Shown in pieces: positions 31,475 to 39,649 of a stretch of DNA of 64,000 bases (positions are counted from its first letter, which is position 1; every line of letters starts with the position of its first letter). Source of the stretch: an uncultured Christensenella sp. (lineage in GTDB: Bacteria > Bacillota > Clostridia > Christensenellales > Borkfalkiaceae); the NCBI GenBank assembly GCA_910579525.1, contig CAJTUK010000006.1, positions 1-64,000 of the forward strand, written 5' to 3'. A model generated the notes under the pieces. It was not told the origin of the DNA. It did no database searches and saw nothing but the letters and a program-made list of their open reading frames with translations. A program made the translations under genes and the position numbers.

Positions 31475-32383
31475 TTGGAACTGCTGATAAAGGAAACTGC
31501 CGCATATAAAATTTTTGCGGGCGACGCGGAGGCGGACAGGCTTTCGCACGCGTATATGCTTGACTTTCCCGACGGGAAGAACATGCGCGAGGCGCTGAAA
31601 ATTTTTGCGTTGGCGTTTTTCGGTGCGGAAAGGGGGAGCGTTGCGGGGCAGAGAATTTTGAACGCGAGCCACACCGATTTGAAGATATACCCCGAAGAGG
31701 GCAAAAAACTTACCGCCGACGCGGTTGCGGAGCTTTTGGAGGACTGCGCAATGAAACCCGTGGAGGGAAGAAAAAAGCTGTATCTTATAAGCGGGTTCGA
31801 GCAGGCTTCGCCGTTGTTGCAGAACAAACTTTTAAAAACGCTTGAAGAGCCGCTTGCGGGCGTCCATTTCCTTTTGGGGACGACTTCTCTTGCGCCCGTT
31901 CTGGATACGGTTAAGTCGCGCGTGAAGCTTTTGAGCGTTCCGCCTTTTGCCGAAGAGCAGATTTTTGCCGCGCTCGAAAGGAAGGGCAGTAAACAAATAA
32001 ACGCTTCGGCGGCGAAGAGTTCGAACGGGATTTTGGGCGTTGCCGAAAATCTTGCCGAGGGCGGGTGGTTCGAAGAAATTTCCGCCGCGGCGAGGGAGTT
32101 GTGCTCGGTTACGAAAATCGGCGAAGTAGGCGTATTGGCGATAAAATACGGCGACACAAAATATAAAAACGAGCTTTTGTGCGAGATGCAAAGGCTGTAC
32201 TTTTCGGCGCTGGGGGGAGAGGAAAAACTTCCTTTGACCAAACCCGCGCTGATATTCGCTCTTGAAAAACTCAACTCGGCGTTTGCCGACGTGCGTTTTA
32301 ACGCGGTGTTCCAAGGGCTATTATACGACTTCCTTACAGAGGTGGTCGGGGAGAACGAAAAATGGCTGAAATTATCGGCGTAA
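31475..32383 (+). CDS. holB: DNA polymerase III delta-prime subunit-like protein
   Basis: A 302-residue clamp-loader subunit reading from TTG 31475. Features: SHAYMLDFPDGKN (position of the degenerate P-loop), LYLISGFEQASPLLQNKLLKTLEEP (conserved clamp-loader helix and Lys-Thr-Leu-Glu-Glu-Pro) and HFLLGTTSLAPVLDTVKSR (sensor 1). The SRC zinc motif of other delta-prime subunits is absent. The TTG start has only a weak ribosome site; coupling to tmk is likely. Its 3' end overlaps ricT by 22 nt. Confidence 0.88.
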   Translation: MELLIKETAAYKIFAGDAEADRLSHAYMLDFPDGKNMREALKIFALAFFGAERGSVAGQRILNASHTDLKIYPEEGKKLTADAVAELLEDCAMKPVEGRKKLYLISGFEQASPLLQNKLLKTLEEPLAGVHFLLGTTSLAPVLDTVKSRVKLLSVPPFAEEQIFAALERKGSKQINASAAKSSNGILGVAENLAEGGWFEEISAAARELCSVTKIGEVGVLAIKYGDTKYKNELLCEMQRLYFSALGGEEKLPLTKPALIFALEKLNSAFADVRFNAVFQGLLYDFLTEVVGENEKWLKLSA

Positions 32384-33219
32384 CATTCAAACCGGGGGGG
32401 AAGGTCTATTATTTTGCTCCCGGCAGAGGCAAATACGAAGTGGGCAAGGGCGTCGTGGTGGAAACGGCGCGAGGTACGGAGTACGCGACCGTGGCGTTGG
32501 GGCGTACGGAAATGCCCGAAGAAAAACTTACTTCGCCCTTAAAGCCGGTTATCCGCGCGGCTTCGCCCCGCGACGAAGAGATGCACCGCAAGGCTGTGGA
32601 AAGAAGGGCGGGAGCCTTTAAGACCGTTCGGGAAAAAATAGAAAAGTTCAACCTCGATATGAAACTTATCGACTGCGAATTTGCGTTCGACGGTTCAAAA
32701 GCGATATTTTATTATTCTTCGCCCCAGCGCGTGGATTTCCGCGAGCTCGTAAAAGAGCTTTCTTCCGTGTTCCATATGCGCATAGAATTGCGGCAGGTGG
32801 GTATCCGCGACGAAATTAAGCTGATGGGCGGCATAGCGCCCTGCGGGCGGGAGTGCTGCTGTTCGAGCTGCATGCCCAATATTAAAAAAGTATCTATAAA
32901 AATGGCGAAAAATCAGGGGCTTTCGTTAAACCCGCAAAAGATTTCGGGGTTATGCGGCAGACTTATGTGCTGTTTGGAATACGAGAACGATTATTATGCC
33001 GACGCGTGCCGCAGAGTGCCCAAACTCGGCTCGGAAGTGGGTACGCCGGACGGTAAAGGAACGGTTGTCAATATCGATATGCTCAAAATGAAGGTGCGCG
33101 TGCGCATCGAGGACAAGCAAAAAGACAGCGTTACGTTTAACGATTACGATGTGGAGCAGCTCAAATTCCGCCGCCCCAAAGAAACGACGGAAGCCGAAAA
33201 AGATAATGACGCCGAGTAA
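32362..33219 (+). CDS. ricT: PSP1-domain protein RicT (YaaT)
   Basis: A 285-residue protein with the PSP1 C-terminal domain: KGVVVETARGTEYATVALGR, FRELVKELSSVFHMRIELRQ, GGIAPCGRECCCSSC and GLCGRLMCCLEYEND. The Cys clusters are those that, with RicA and RicF, bind Fe-S clusters in the Y-complex controlling RNase Y processing, sporulation and competence in B. subtilis. Position after tmk-holB is conserved. The linker after residue 265 is acidic. Start ATG 32362 has GGGGAG upstream within holB. Confidence 0.93.
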   Translation: MAEIIGVTFKPGGKVYYFAPGRGKYEVGKGVVVETARGTEYATVALGRTEMPEEKLTSPLKPVIRAASPRDEEMHRKAVERRAGAFKTVREKIEKFNLDMKLIDCEFAFDGSKAIFYYSSPQRVDFRELVKELSSVFHMRIELRQVGIRDEIKLMGGIAPCGRECCCSSCMPNIKKVSIKMAKNQGLSLNPQKISGLCGRLMCCLEYENDYYADACRRVPKLGSEVGTPDGKGTVVNIDMLKMKVRVRIEDKQKDSVTFNDYDVEQLKFRRPKETTEAEKDNDAE

Positions 33220-33243
33220 TTTAAAAAAATTGCGGCTAACCCC

Positions 33244-33272
33244 TTTACACGTTAAAAACTTTGTGTTATAAT
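33244..33272 (+). promoter_or_regulatory. Sigma-A promoter of the ferredoxin gene
   Basis: TTTACA at 33244-33249, 17-nt spacer, TATAAT at 33267-33272. Confidence 0.8.
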
Positions 33273-33305
33273 GCAGAGACAAACCTATAAAAACGGAGGA
33301 TTTTT

Positions 33306-33476
33306 ATGGCACATTCAATCAGCGACGAGTGCGTAAGCTGCGGAGCTTGCGCGGGAACCTGCCCCGTAGAGGCTATTTCCGAAGGTCCGGATAAGTACGT
33401 GGTTGACCCCGACGTCTGCATCGATTGCGGCGCTTGCGAGGACGTTTGCCCTACCGGCGCAATCAAAGCGGAATAA
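33306..33476 (+). CDS. 2[4Fe-4S] ferredoxin
   Basis: A 56-residue clostridial-type ferredoxin. Two cluster motifs CVSCGACAGTCP and CIDCGACEDVCP, each CxxCxxCxxxCP, coordinate two [4Fe-4S] clusters. It carries low-potential electrons in the cytoplasm and points to an anaerobic metabolism. Own promoter (33244), AGGAGG-like ribosome site and terminator (33488), so it is monocistronic and likely highly expressed. Confidence 0.97.
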   Translation: MAHSISDECVSCGACAGTCPVEAISEGPDKYVVDPDVCIDCGACEDVCPTGAIKAE

Positions 33477-33487
33477 TCTTAACAAGA

Positions 33488-33515
33488 AACGGCGGGTTTT
33501 TGCCCGCCGTTTTAC
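33488..33515 (+). terminator. Terminator after ferredoxin
   Basis: A 9-bp stem (33488-33496 with 33503-33511), T-rich end. Confidence 0.8.
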
Positions 33516-33541
33516 TTTGCAAAATAGGGTAATTTTTTTAT

Positions 33542-34210
33542 ATGCTGCGAGAAAACGAGGTTTTAGAAGAGTTTTTCGAGGATAAAAAAATCATTCAGAA
33601 CACGGGGCTGTACAGGTTTACATCCGACAGTATAATTTTATCCCGATTCGCCCGCGCGAAGTTCAAAGACGACGTTGCGGATTTTTGCTCCGGCAGCGGG
33701 GTGGTGGGGTTTCATTTCGCGTGTCTTAATAAAAATATATCTTCCCTGACGCTGTTCGAAATGCAAGAACAACTTGCCGATATGTCGCGACGCACGGCGG
33801 AGCTCAACGGTTTTGAATGTAAAGTGGTCGTCACGCGCTTGCAGGATATCGGAAGGGAATATAACGATAAGTTTTCGCTTATTTTGTGCAACCCGCCTTA
33901 CGAAAAGGGCGGGTTCGAAAACGAAATTTACGAAAAGGCGGTTTGCCGCAAAGAGATAACGCTTACTTTGACCGAAATCGCGGAGGCGGCTTTCCGTTGC
34001 CTTAAATTCGGCGGAAGATTTGCCGTTTTACAGCGCGCCGACAGGAGCGCCGAGTTGTTGTACGTTTTAAAAAAACGCGGGCTCGAACCCAAGAGAATAC
34101 AGTTTGTGGCGGGCTCGCAGGGGGCAAAGCCCTATCTTGTAGCCGTAGAGGCTGTAAAGGGCGGCAAAGAGGGCGTGGACGTTATGCCCGTACTTATAAA
34201 CGAAAAATGA
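33542..34210 (+). CDS. tRNA1(Val) adenine-37 N6-methyltransferase-like protein (TrmN6/YabB)
   Basis: A 222-residue SAM methyltransferase: YRFTSDSIILSRFARAKFKDD, motif I VADFCSGSGVVGFHFA and catalytic motif IV ILCNPPYEKGG. The TrmN6 family methylates A37 of tRNA-Val in enterobacteria; the Bacillus homologue YabB lies in the same tmk-holB-yaaT-yabA-yabB-rsmI neighbourhood. Substrate in this organism is inferred. ATG 33542 has no strong ribosome site. Confidence 0.85.
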   Translation: MLRENEVLEEFFEDKKIIQNTGLYRFTSDSIILSRFARAKFKDDVADFCSGSGVVGFHFACLNKNISSLTLFEMQEQLADMSRRTAELNGFECKVVVTRLQDIGREYNDKFSLILCNPPYEKGGFENEIYEKAVCRKEITLTLTEIAEAAFRCLKFGGRFAVLQRADRSAELLYVLKKRGLEPKRIQFVAGSQGAKPYLVAVEAVKGGKEGVDVMPVLINEK

Positions 34211-34218
34211 GGTAATTT

Positions 34219-35280
34219 ATGGACGATATTTCTTTAATAAGAAAATTGAGCAATTGCGCCGGAACTTCGGGATTCGAGGACGAAGTTCTTTTAATTGCGC
34301 GCGAATATTTAAAGGGTGCGGCAACGTTCGAAGAGGACAGTATGCGCAACCTGTATATTTATCCGAAGTACAACAAGGGCAACCGCCCCGTGGTTATGCT
34401 TGACGCGCACTCCGACGAGGTCGGTTTTATGGTGCAGGCGATTAAGCCCGACGGCACACTGCGTTTTGTTACTATCGGGTATTGGAATGAAAAGAGTTTG
34501 CCGGGGTTAAAGGTTAAGGTCCGCACGAAAACGGGCTATATTACGGGGGTAATCGGTGCGCAGCCGCCTCATCTCATGTCTGCGGAACAGCGTAACGCGC
34601 CGCTTGCGGTAAGCAGTATGTTTATAGACGTGGGTGCAACGAGCGCGGAAGAAGCGCAAAATTGCGGCGTGGAAGTAGGCGCGCCGGCGGTACCCGCAAC
34701 CGAGTTCGAGTACGACAAGCCGCGCGGGCTGTTTTTCGGCAAAGCGTTTGACGACAGACTGGGCGTAGCCGCGCTTTTAAAGGTAATAAAAGAACTTGAA
34801 AAAACGCCGTTAAACGTGGATATAGCGGGGGTAATTTCCTCGCAGGAAGAGGTTGGCGACCGCGGAATCAAAGCCGTGATGCACCGCGTTAAAGCGGACG
34901 CAGCTATCTGTATAGAGGGTTGTCCCGCCGACGACACGTCCGCTCCCCCGTATATGGTGCAGGACGCCTTGCACGGTGGGATTATGTTGCGCCACGTGGA
35001 CGCAACGGTTATATGCACGCCGAGGTTCAATAAATTCGCCGCCGAAGTTGCGGAAAAGGCGGGCGTTAAAATTCAGTTCGCCGTGCGTTCGGGCGGCGGC
35101 AACAACGGGGCTTATATTGTTTCGGCAAACGGCGGCACTCCCGTTATAGTAGCGGGACTGCCCGTGCGCTATATACATTCGGGCAACTGCATAGCCGCGG
35201 AAGACGATTTTTATTCTACGGTAAAACTTTGCGCAAAGTTGTGCGAATCGCTCGGCGAAGAAGTGATTAAAGGGTTTTAA
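34219..35280 (+). CDS. M42-family aminopeptidase (PepA/FrvX type)
   Basis: A 353-residue cocatalytic metallopeptidase. Metal ligands and catalytic residues fit the family: DAHSDEVGFMV (His), AFDDRLGVAALL (Asp), SSQEEVGDRGIKA (Glu-Glu), CIEGCPADD and YIHSGN (His). These enzymes form large tetrahedral assemblies and trim N-terminal residues; substrate preference unknown. The gene is 8 nt after trmN6 and 2 nt before an ABC exporter gene, within one plus-strand cluster. Confidence 0.92.
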   Translation: MDDISLIRKLSNCAGTSGFEDEVLLIAREYLKGAATFEEDSMRNLYIYPKYNKGNRPVVMLDAHSDEVGFMVQAIKPDGTLRFVTIGYWNEKSLPGLKVKVRTKTGYITGVIGAQPPHLMSAEQRNAPLAVSSMFIDVGATSAEEAQNCGVEVGAPAVPATEFEYDKPRGLFFGKAFDDRLGVAALLKVIKELEKTPLNVDIAGVISSQEEVGDRGIKAVMHRVKADAAICIEGCPADDTSAPPYMVQDALHGGIMLRHVDATVICTPRFNKFAAEVAEKAGVKIQFAVRSGGGNNGAYIVSANGGTPVIVAGLPVRYIHSGNCIAAEDDFYSTVKLCAKLCESLGEEVIKGF

Positions 35281-35282
35281 TT

Positions 35283-37022
35283 ATGAACAAAGGCGGTTAT
35301 ATAAGACGGTTTGTCAGGTATTACAAGCCGCATAAAAAGCTGTTTTTTACAGATATGTTCTGCGCTTTTTTAATTTCTGCGTTCAACCTCTTTTATCCGT
35401 ATATAACCAAAGAAATCATTAATAACTACGTGCCCAACAAGTTGCTTTTTTACGTGCTTGCCGGATGCGGTTTTTTGCTTGCCCTCTATATAATAAAGGC
35501 CTTTTTAAACTACGTTTTGCAATATTGGGGGCACGTGGTGGGCGTGAGAATGCAGGCGGATATGCGCAGGGAGCTTTTCGGGCACTTGCAAAAACTTCCG
35601 TTTACATACTTTGACGAAAACAAGACGGGCGTGATTATGAGCCGTATGACTAACGACCTGTTCGAAATTTCCGAACTCGCGCATCACGGTCCCGAGGACG
35701 TTTTTTTATCGCTTGTCACCCTGATAGGCGCCTTTATTATGCTGTGCACCATAAACGTATGGCTTGCGCTGATTACTTTTGCGTTCGTGCCGTTTATAGT
35801 GCTGATAGCCACGCTGATGCGAACGAGACTCAAACGCACGTCGCGTGCGGTTCGCGTAGTTCAGGGCGAAATAAACGCCGATATAGAGAGCGCGGTTTCC
35901 GGCGTCAGGGTTTCCCGCTCGTATACCGCGAGCGAACACGAGAGCGAGAAGTTCGAAGAGGGCAACCGGGCGTTCGTAAAGGCAAAGAGCGGGCAGTTTA
36001 AGGCGATGGGGCAGTTCCATTCTCTGATGAAGTTTTTTATGGACTTCCTCTATTTTGCCGTATTGCTTGCGGGCGGGTTGTTTTTCTATTACGATATCAT
36101 CAACGCGGGCGAATTCACCGCATTTGTGCTCTATATTACCACTTTGATAACTCCCATTCGCACGCTTGTGGATATTTACGAGCGGATTCAGGACGGTATG
36201 ACGGGGTTCAGACGGTTTTGCGACATAATGGACGAGCCGGAGGAAGCGGAGAGGGCGGACGCGGTATCGCCCGAAAACGTAAAGGGAGAAATAGAGTTCT
36301 TAAACGTGACTTTCGGCTATAAAAACGAAGAGGGCGCGGCAAAAGTAATAAAAAACTTTTCCATGAAAATTCCGGCGGGCAAAACCGTTGCTCTTGTGGG
36401 ACCCTCGGGCGGGGGCAAAACGACTATTTGCCATCTTATACCCCGCTTTTATGAGATTGACGAGGGAAAAATCACGATAGACGGGTTGGATATCCGCGAT
36501 TTGAACAGGGCGGCGCTACGTAAAAACATAGGGCTGGTTCAGCAGGACGTTTTTTTGTTTAACGGCACCGTTAAAGAAAATATCGCTTACGGAAACTTCG
36601 AGGCTTCGGACGAAGAGATAATAGCGGCGGCTAAAAGGGCGAATATTCACGAATATATAGAGACGTTGCCGCAGGGCTACGAAACGAACGTGGGCGAAAG
36701 GGGAGTAAAGCTCTCCGGCGGGCAGAAACAGCGCGTTTCGATAGCGAGGGCGTTTTTGAAAAATCCGCCCGTGCTCATTCTCGACGAGGCGACTTCCGCG
36801 CTCGACAACGCTACGGAAACGGCGATACAGAATTCTCTGCGCGAATTGAGCGAGGGCAGAACTACGCTGGTGGTGGCGCACAGATTGACCACTGTAAAAA
36901 ACGCCGACGAAATAATAGTCATAACCGCGGACGGCGTTGAGGAGCGCGGCACGCACAACGAACTTTTGGCAAAAGGCGGCGCTTATAAAAAACTTTACGA
37001 AGCGATAGGTATAGGTGAATAA
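35283..37022 (+). CDS. ABC exporter half-transporter (six helices plus ATPase)
   Basis: A 579-residue membrane-ATPase fusion. Transmembrane domain about 1-320; ATPase with Walker A LVGPSGGGKTTICHL, signature LSGGQKQRVSIARAF, Walker B VLILDEATSALDN with catalytic Glu, and switch His in VVAHRLTTV. All catalytic residues are canonical, so it can act as a homodimer, like MsbA/BmrA multidrug or lipid exporters. Substrate unknown. Its stop lies 4 nt before the preferred rsmI start. Confidence 0.92.
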   Translation: MNKGGYIRRFVRYYKPHKKLFFTDMFCAFLISAFNLFYPYITKEIINNYVPNKLLFYVLAGCGFLLALYIIKAFLNYVLQYWGHVVGVRMQADMRRELFGHLQKLPFTYFDENKTGVIMSRMTNDLFEISELAHHGPEDVFLSLVTLIGAFIMLCTINVWLALITFAFVPFIVLIATLMRTRLKRTSRAVRVVQGEINADIESAVSGVRVSRSYTASEHESEKFEEGNRAFVKAKSGQFKAMGQFHSLMKFFMDFLYFAVLLAGGLFFYYDIINAGEFTAFVLYITTLITPIRTLVDIYERIQDGMTGFRRFCDIMDEPEEAERADAVSPENVKGEIEFLNVTFGYKNEEGAAKVIKNFSMKIPAGKTVALVGPSGGGKTTICHLIPRFYEIDEGKITIDGLDIRDLNRAALRKNIGLVQQDVFLFNGTVKENIAYGNFEASDEEIIAAAKRANIHEYIETLPQGYETNVGERGVKLSGGQKQRVSIARAFLKNPPVLILDEATSALDNATETAIQNSLRELSEGRTTLVVAHRLTTVKNADEIIVITADGVEERGTHNELLAKGGAYKKLYEAIGIGE

Positions 37023-37026
37023 TAAG

Positions 37027-37833
37027 ATGGTTTATTTTGTTGCCACGCCGATAGGGAACTTAAAGGATATTTCTTTGCGCGCCATAGAAGCGTTGCGCGA
37101 AGCCGACGTGATTTTTTGCGAGGATACGCGCCACTCGATAAAACTTTTGAACGCGTACGAAATAAAAAAGCCGTTGCGCTCTTGCCATAAATTCAACGAG
37201 CGCGAAGCGGCCGAAAAGATTTTGGGAGAGTCGCGCGCGGGCAAAAGCGTTGCCGTTGTCTCCGACGCGGGCATGCCCGTAATATCGGATCCGGGGAATG
37301 TCGTTTGCGAAGCGTTAAAAGCGGCGGGAGAGAGCTATACCGTAATACCGGGGGCTAACGCCGCGTTGTCCGCTTTGGTACTTTCCGCTTTGCCTGCGGG
37401 GAGATTTGCCTTTATAGGCTTTTTGCCGGATAAGGCGGGAGAGAAGAGGGAACTTCTCGAAAGGTACAAAAATCTGGATATGACTACGGTGTTTCATGTT
37501 GCTCCGCAGGACGTAGACCGCGATATATGCGCCATTTACAGCGTTTTCGGCGAAAGGCGCGCGTGCGCCGTTAGGGAGATAACCAAAATACACGAGGAAG
37601 CGGTTTCTTTCAATCTTTCGGAAGGGCTGAACGGCGAAAAGAGGGGCGAATACGTGCTTGTGGTCGAGGGGGCGAAGCCTTTCAACGAGCTGAACGAACT
37701 AACCGTTGAACAGCATTTATTGCACTATATTGCGGGGGGAACGGATAAAAAGCAGGCCATAAAGCAAGTTGCAAAGGACAGGGGAGCGCCCAAGTCCGAA
37801 ATTTATAAAGCAGCCGTTTTGTTAAAGGATTGA
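37027..37833 (+). CDS. rsmI: 16S rRNA 2'-O-ribose (C1402) methyltransferase RsmI
   Basis: ATG 37027 is preferred (MVYFVATPIGNLKDISLRA) because AGGTG lies 10 nt upstream; the frame is open from GTG 37015. 268 residues. Tetrapyrrole-methylase fold with VIFCEDTRHSIKLL, SDAGMPVISDPG, and IPGANAALSALVLSALP; C-terminal KQAIKQVAKDRGAPKSEIY. It methylates C1402 of 16S rRNA. It lies between exporter genes here, though in Bacillus it also follows the tmk-yabB group. Confidence 0.95.
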   Translation: MVYFVATPIGNLKDISLRAIEALREADVIFCEDTRHSIKLLNAYEIKKPLRSCHKFNEREAAEKILGESRAGKSVAVVSDAGMPVISDPGNVVCEALKAAGESYTVIPGANAALSALVLSALPAGRFAFIGFLPDKAGEKRELLERYKNLDMTTVFHVAPQDVDRDICAIYSVFGERRACAVREITKIHEEAVSFNLSEGLNGEKRGEYVLVVEGAKPFNELNELTVEQHLLHYIAGGTDKKQAIKQVAKDRGAPKSEIYKAAVLLKD

Positions 37834-37837
37834 TTTT

Positions 37838-39649
37838 ATGCCGGTTATGGTAAAAGCAAAATCTAATAAGAGCGTGCTTCTCACCTTTTTAAAGGGGAGT
37901 ATTACGGCGTTTTGCGCGGCTATTGTCGCTAACGTAATATGCACGCTGTGCACTACCGTTGTGCCGCTTGTAATAAGTTTTACCGTGGACAGCGTTTTGG
38001 GCGACGAGCCTGCTTCGGGCGGGTTCAAAGTTATAGCCGACGCTTTAGGCGGAGTGGAGACGTTTAAAAGCAATTTGTGGATACCCGCCGCGGCGGTTGC
38101 CGTTTTCGCGCTTTTGAACGCGCTGTTTTCTTATGCGAACAATTGCCTGAACGGCTATGCGAACCAGACGCTTGTAAAGAATATGCGCGACGGGTTGTTT
38201 TCGCACGTGCAGAGACTCCCGCTCGAACGGGCAACCATGACGAGCACGGGCGACGTAATACAGCGGTGCACTTCGGATGTGTGGAACCTTTCTAACTTTA
38301 TTTCCAATCAGATGGTTTCGCTCTTCCGCATATTCATAACCATGGCGGTTTCGATAGTGTTTATGTTTATCTTAAACGCGGGACTTGCAGGGATTTCTAT
38401 GGCGCTGTCGGCAGTTATTACCGTCGTTTCGGTTGCGGTGCGCGCCGTTATGCATAAGAGATTTAAAGCGTGCGACGAACAAGAGGGAGTTCTTTCCGCC
38501 TGCGCGCAAGAAAATTTGACGGGCGTTCGGGTAGTGCGGGCGTTCGGGCGAGAGCGTTACGAGAGGGACAAGTTCGAACGGGAAAATTCCTATTATACGG
38601 GGCTTTGGGTAAAGACGGGCAAAGTTACCGCGCTGTATTGGGCGTCGACCGAATTTTTGAATATGTTGCAACTGCTTGTTTTAATAGTTGCGGGCGTATT
38701 TTTGTGCCTTGACGGAAAGCTGACCGCGGGCGAGCTCGTGGCGTTTGTGTCATATAACGCGATGCTGATAACGCCGCTGCGCGAACTGGGCAGGATAATA
38801 TCGAATATGTCGCGCGCGGGGGTTGCGCTGGGCAGAATATGCGAGGTTATGCGCGTTTCTTCGGAAAACTGCGGGGAGTACGAGGGGAAAATTTACGGCG
38901 ATATCCGTTTTGAAAACGTGAGTTTTTCTTACGGCTCAGGCAAGCCCGTTTTGAATAATTTGAGTTTTACCGTGCCGCAGGGTTCGGTGCTGGGCATAAC
39001 GGGGGCTACCGGATGCGGCAAATCGACCGTGGCAAGCCTGATTGCGGGGCTTTATGCTCCGGACTCGGGCGAGATTTTTATAGGCGGGAGAAATATAAAG
39101 GATATTCCGCTTTCGACGTTGCGGGGGAATATAGGGCTGGTTATGCAGGACGGTTACGTATATTCGCGTACCGTTGGAGAAAATATTGCGATTGCAGCCG
39201 CCGACCCGTCGCCCGAAAAAATACGCGAGGCGGCGAAAGTCGCGTGCGTGCACGGAAATATAGAGGCTTTTGAAAAGGGCTACGAAACCGAAGTCGGAGA
39301 ACGGGGCGTAACGCTTTCGGGCGGACAAAGGCAGAGGATAGCCATAGCCCGCGCGCTGATGCGCGAAACGCCCGTGCTCGTTTTCGACGATTCGCTCTCC
39401 GCGGTGGACGCGGAAACGGACCTTTCCGTCCGCGCCAATTTGAAAGAGCGGTTCGGCGGGGTGACGGTAATAATAATTTCGCACAGAGTGAGCACCGTTG
39501 CGGACGCGGACAATATAATAGTTTTGGATAACGGTAAAATCGCAGAAAGCGGGACTTCGGCCGAGCTGATAGAGCGGGGCGGGATATTTGCGAAGATACA
39601 CGCGTTGCAAACGGCTTTGCCCGAGGAGCTGAAAGGGGGCGAAGAATGA
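37838..39649 (+). CDS. ABC exporter subunit with degenerate catalytic site (heterodimer partner 1)
   Basis: A 603-residue half-transporter. Walker A ITGATGCGKSTVASL, signature LSGGQRQRIAIARAL, Walker B VLVFDDSLSAVDAET. The usual catalytic Glu after Walker B is Asp, as in BmrC/TM287-type subunits that pair with a canonical partner. His of the switch is present (IISHRVSTV). The next gene overlaps by 4 nt and has the canonical Glu. Substrate unknown; drug or peptide export is typical for the family. Confidence 0.9.
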   Translation: MPVMVKAKSNKSVLLTFLKGSITAFCAAIVANVICTLCTTVVPLVISFTVDSVLGDEPASGGFKVIADALGGVETFKSNLWIPAAAVAVFALLNALFSYANNCLNGYANQTLVKNMRDGLFSHVQRLPLERATMTSTGDVIQRCTSDVWNLSNFISNQMVSLFRIFITMAVSIVFMFILNAGLAGISMALSAVITVVSVAVRAVMHKRFKACDEQEGVLSACAQENLTGVRVVRAFGRERYERDKFERENSYYTGLWVKTGKVTALYWASTEFLNMLQLLVLIVAGVFLCLDGKLTAGELVAFVSYNAMLITPLRELGRIISNMSRAGVALGRICEVMRVSSENCGEYEGKIYGDIRFENVSFSYGSGKPVLNNLSFTVPQGSVLGITGATGCGKSTVASLIAGLYAPDSGEIFIGGRNIKDIPLSTLRGNIGLVMQDGYVYSRTVGENIAIAAADPSPEKIREAAKVACVHGNIEAFEKGYETEVGERGVTLSGGQRQRIAIARALMRETPVLVFDDSLSAVDAETDLSVRANLKERFGGVTVIIISHRVSTVADADNIIVLDNGKIAESGTSAELIERGGIFAKIHALQTALPEELKGGEE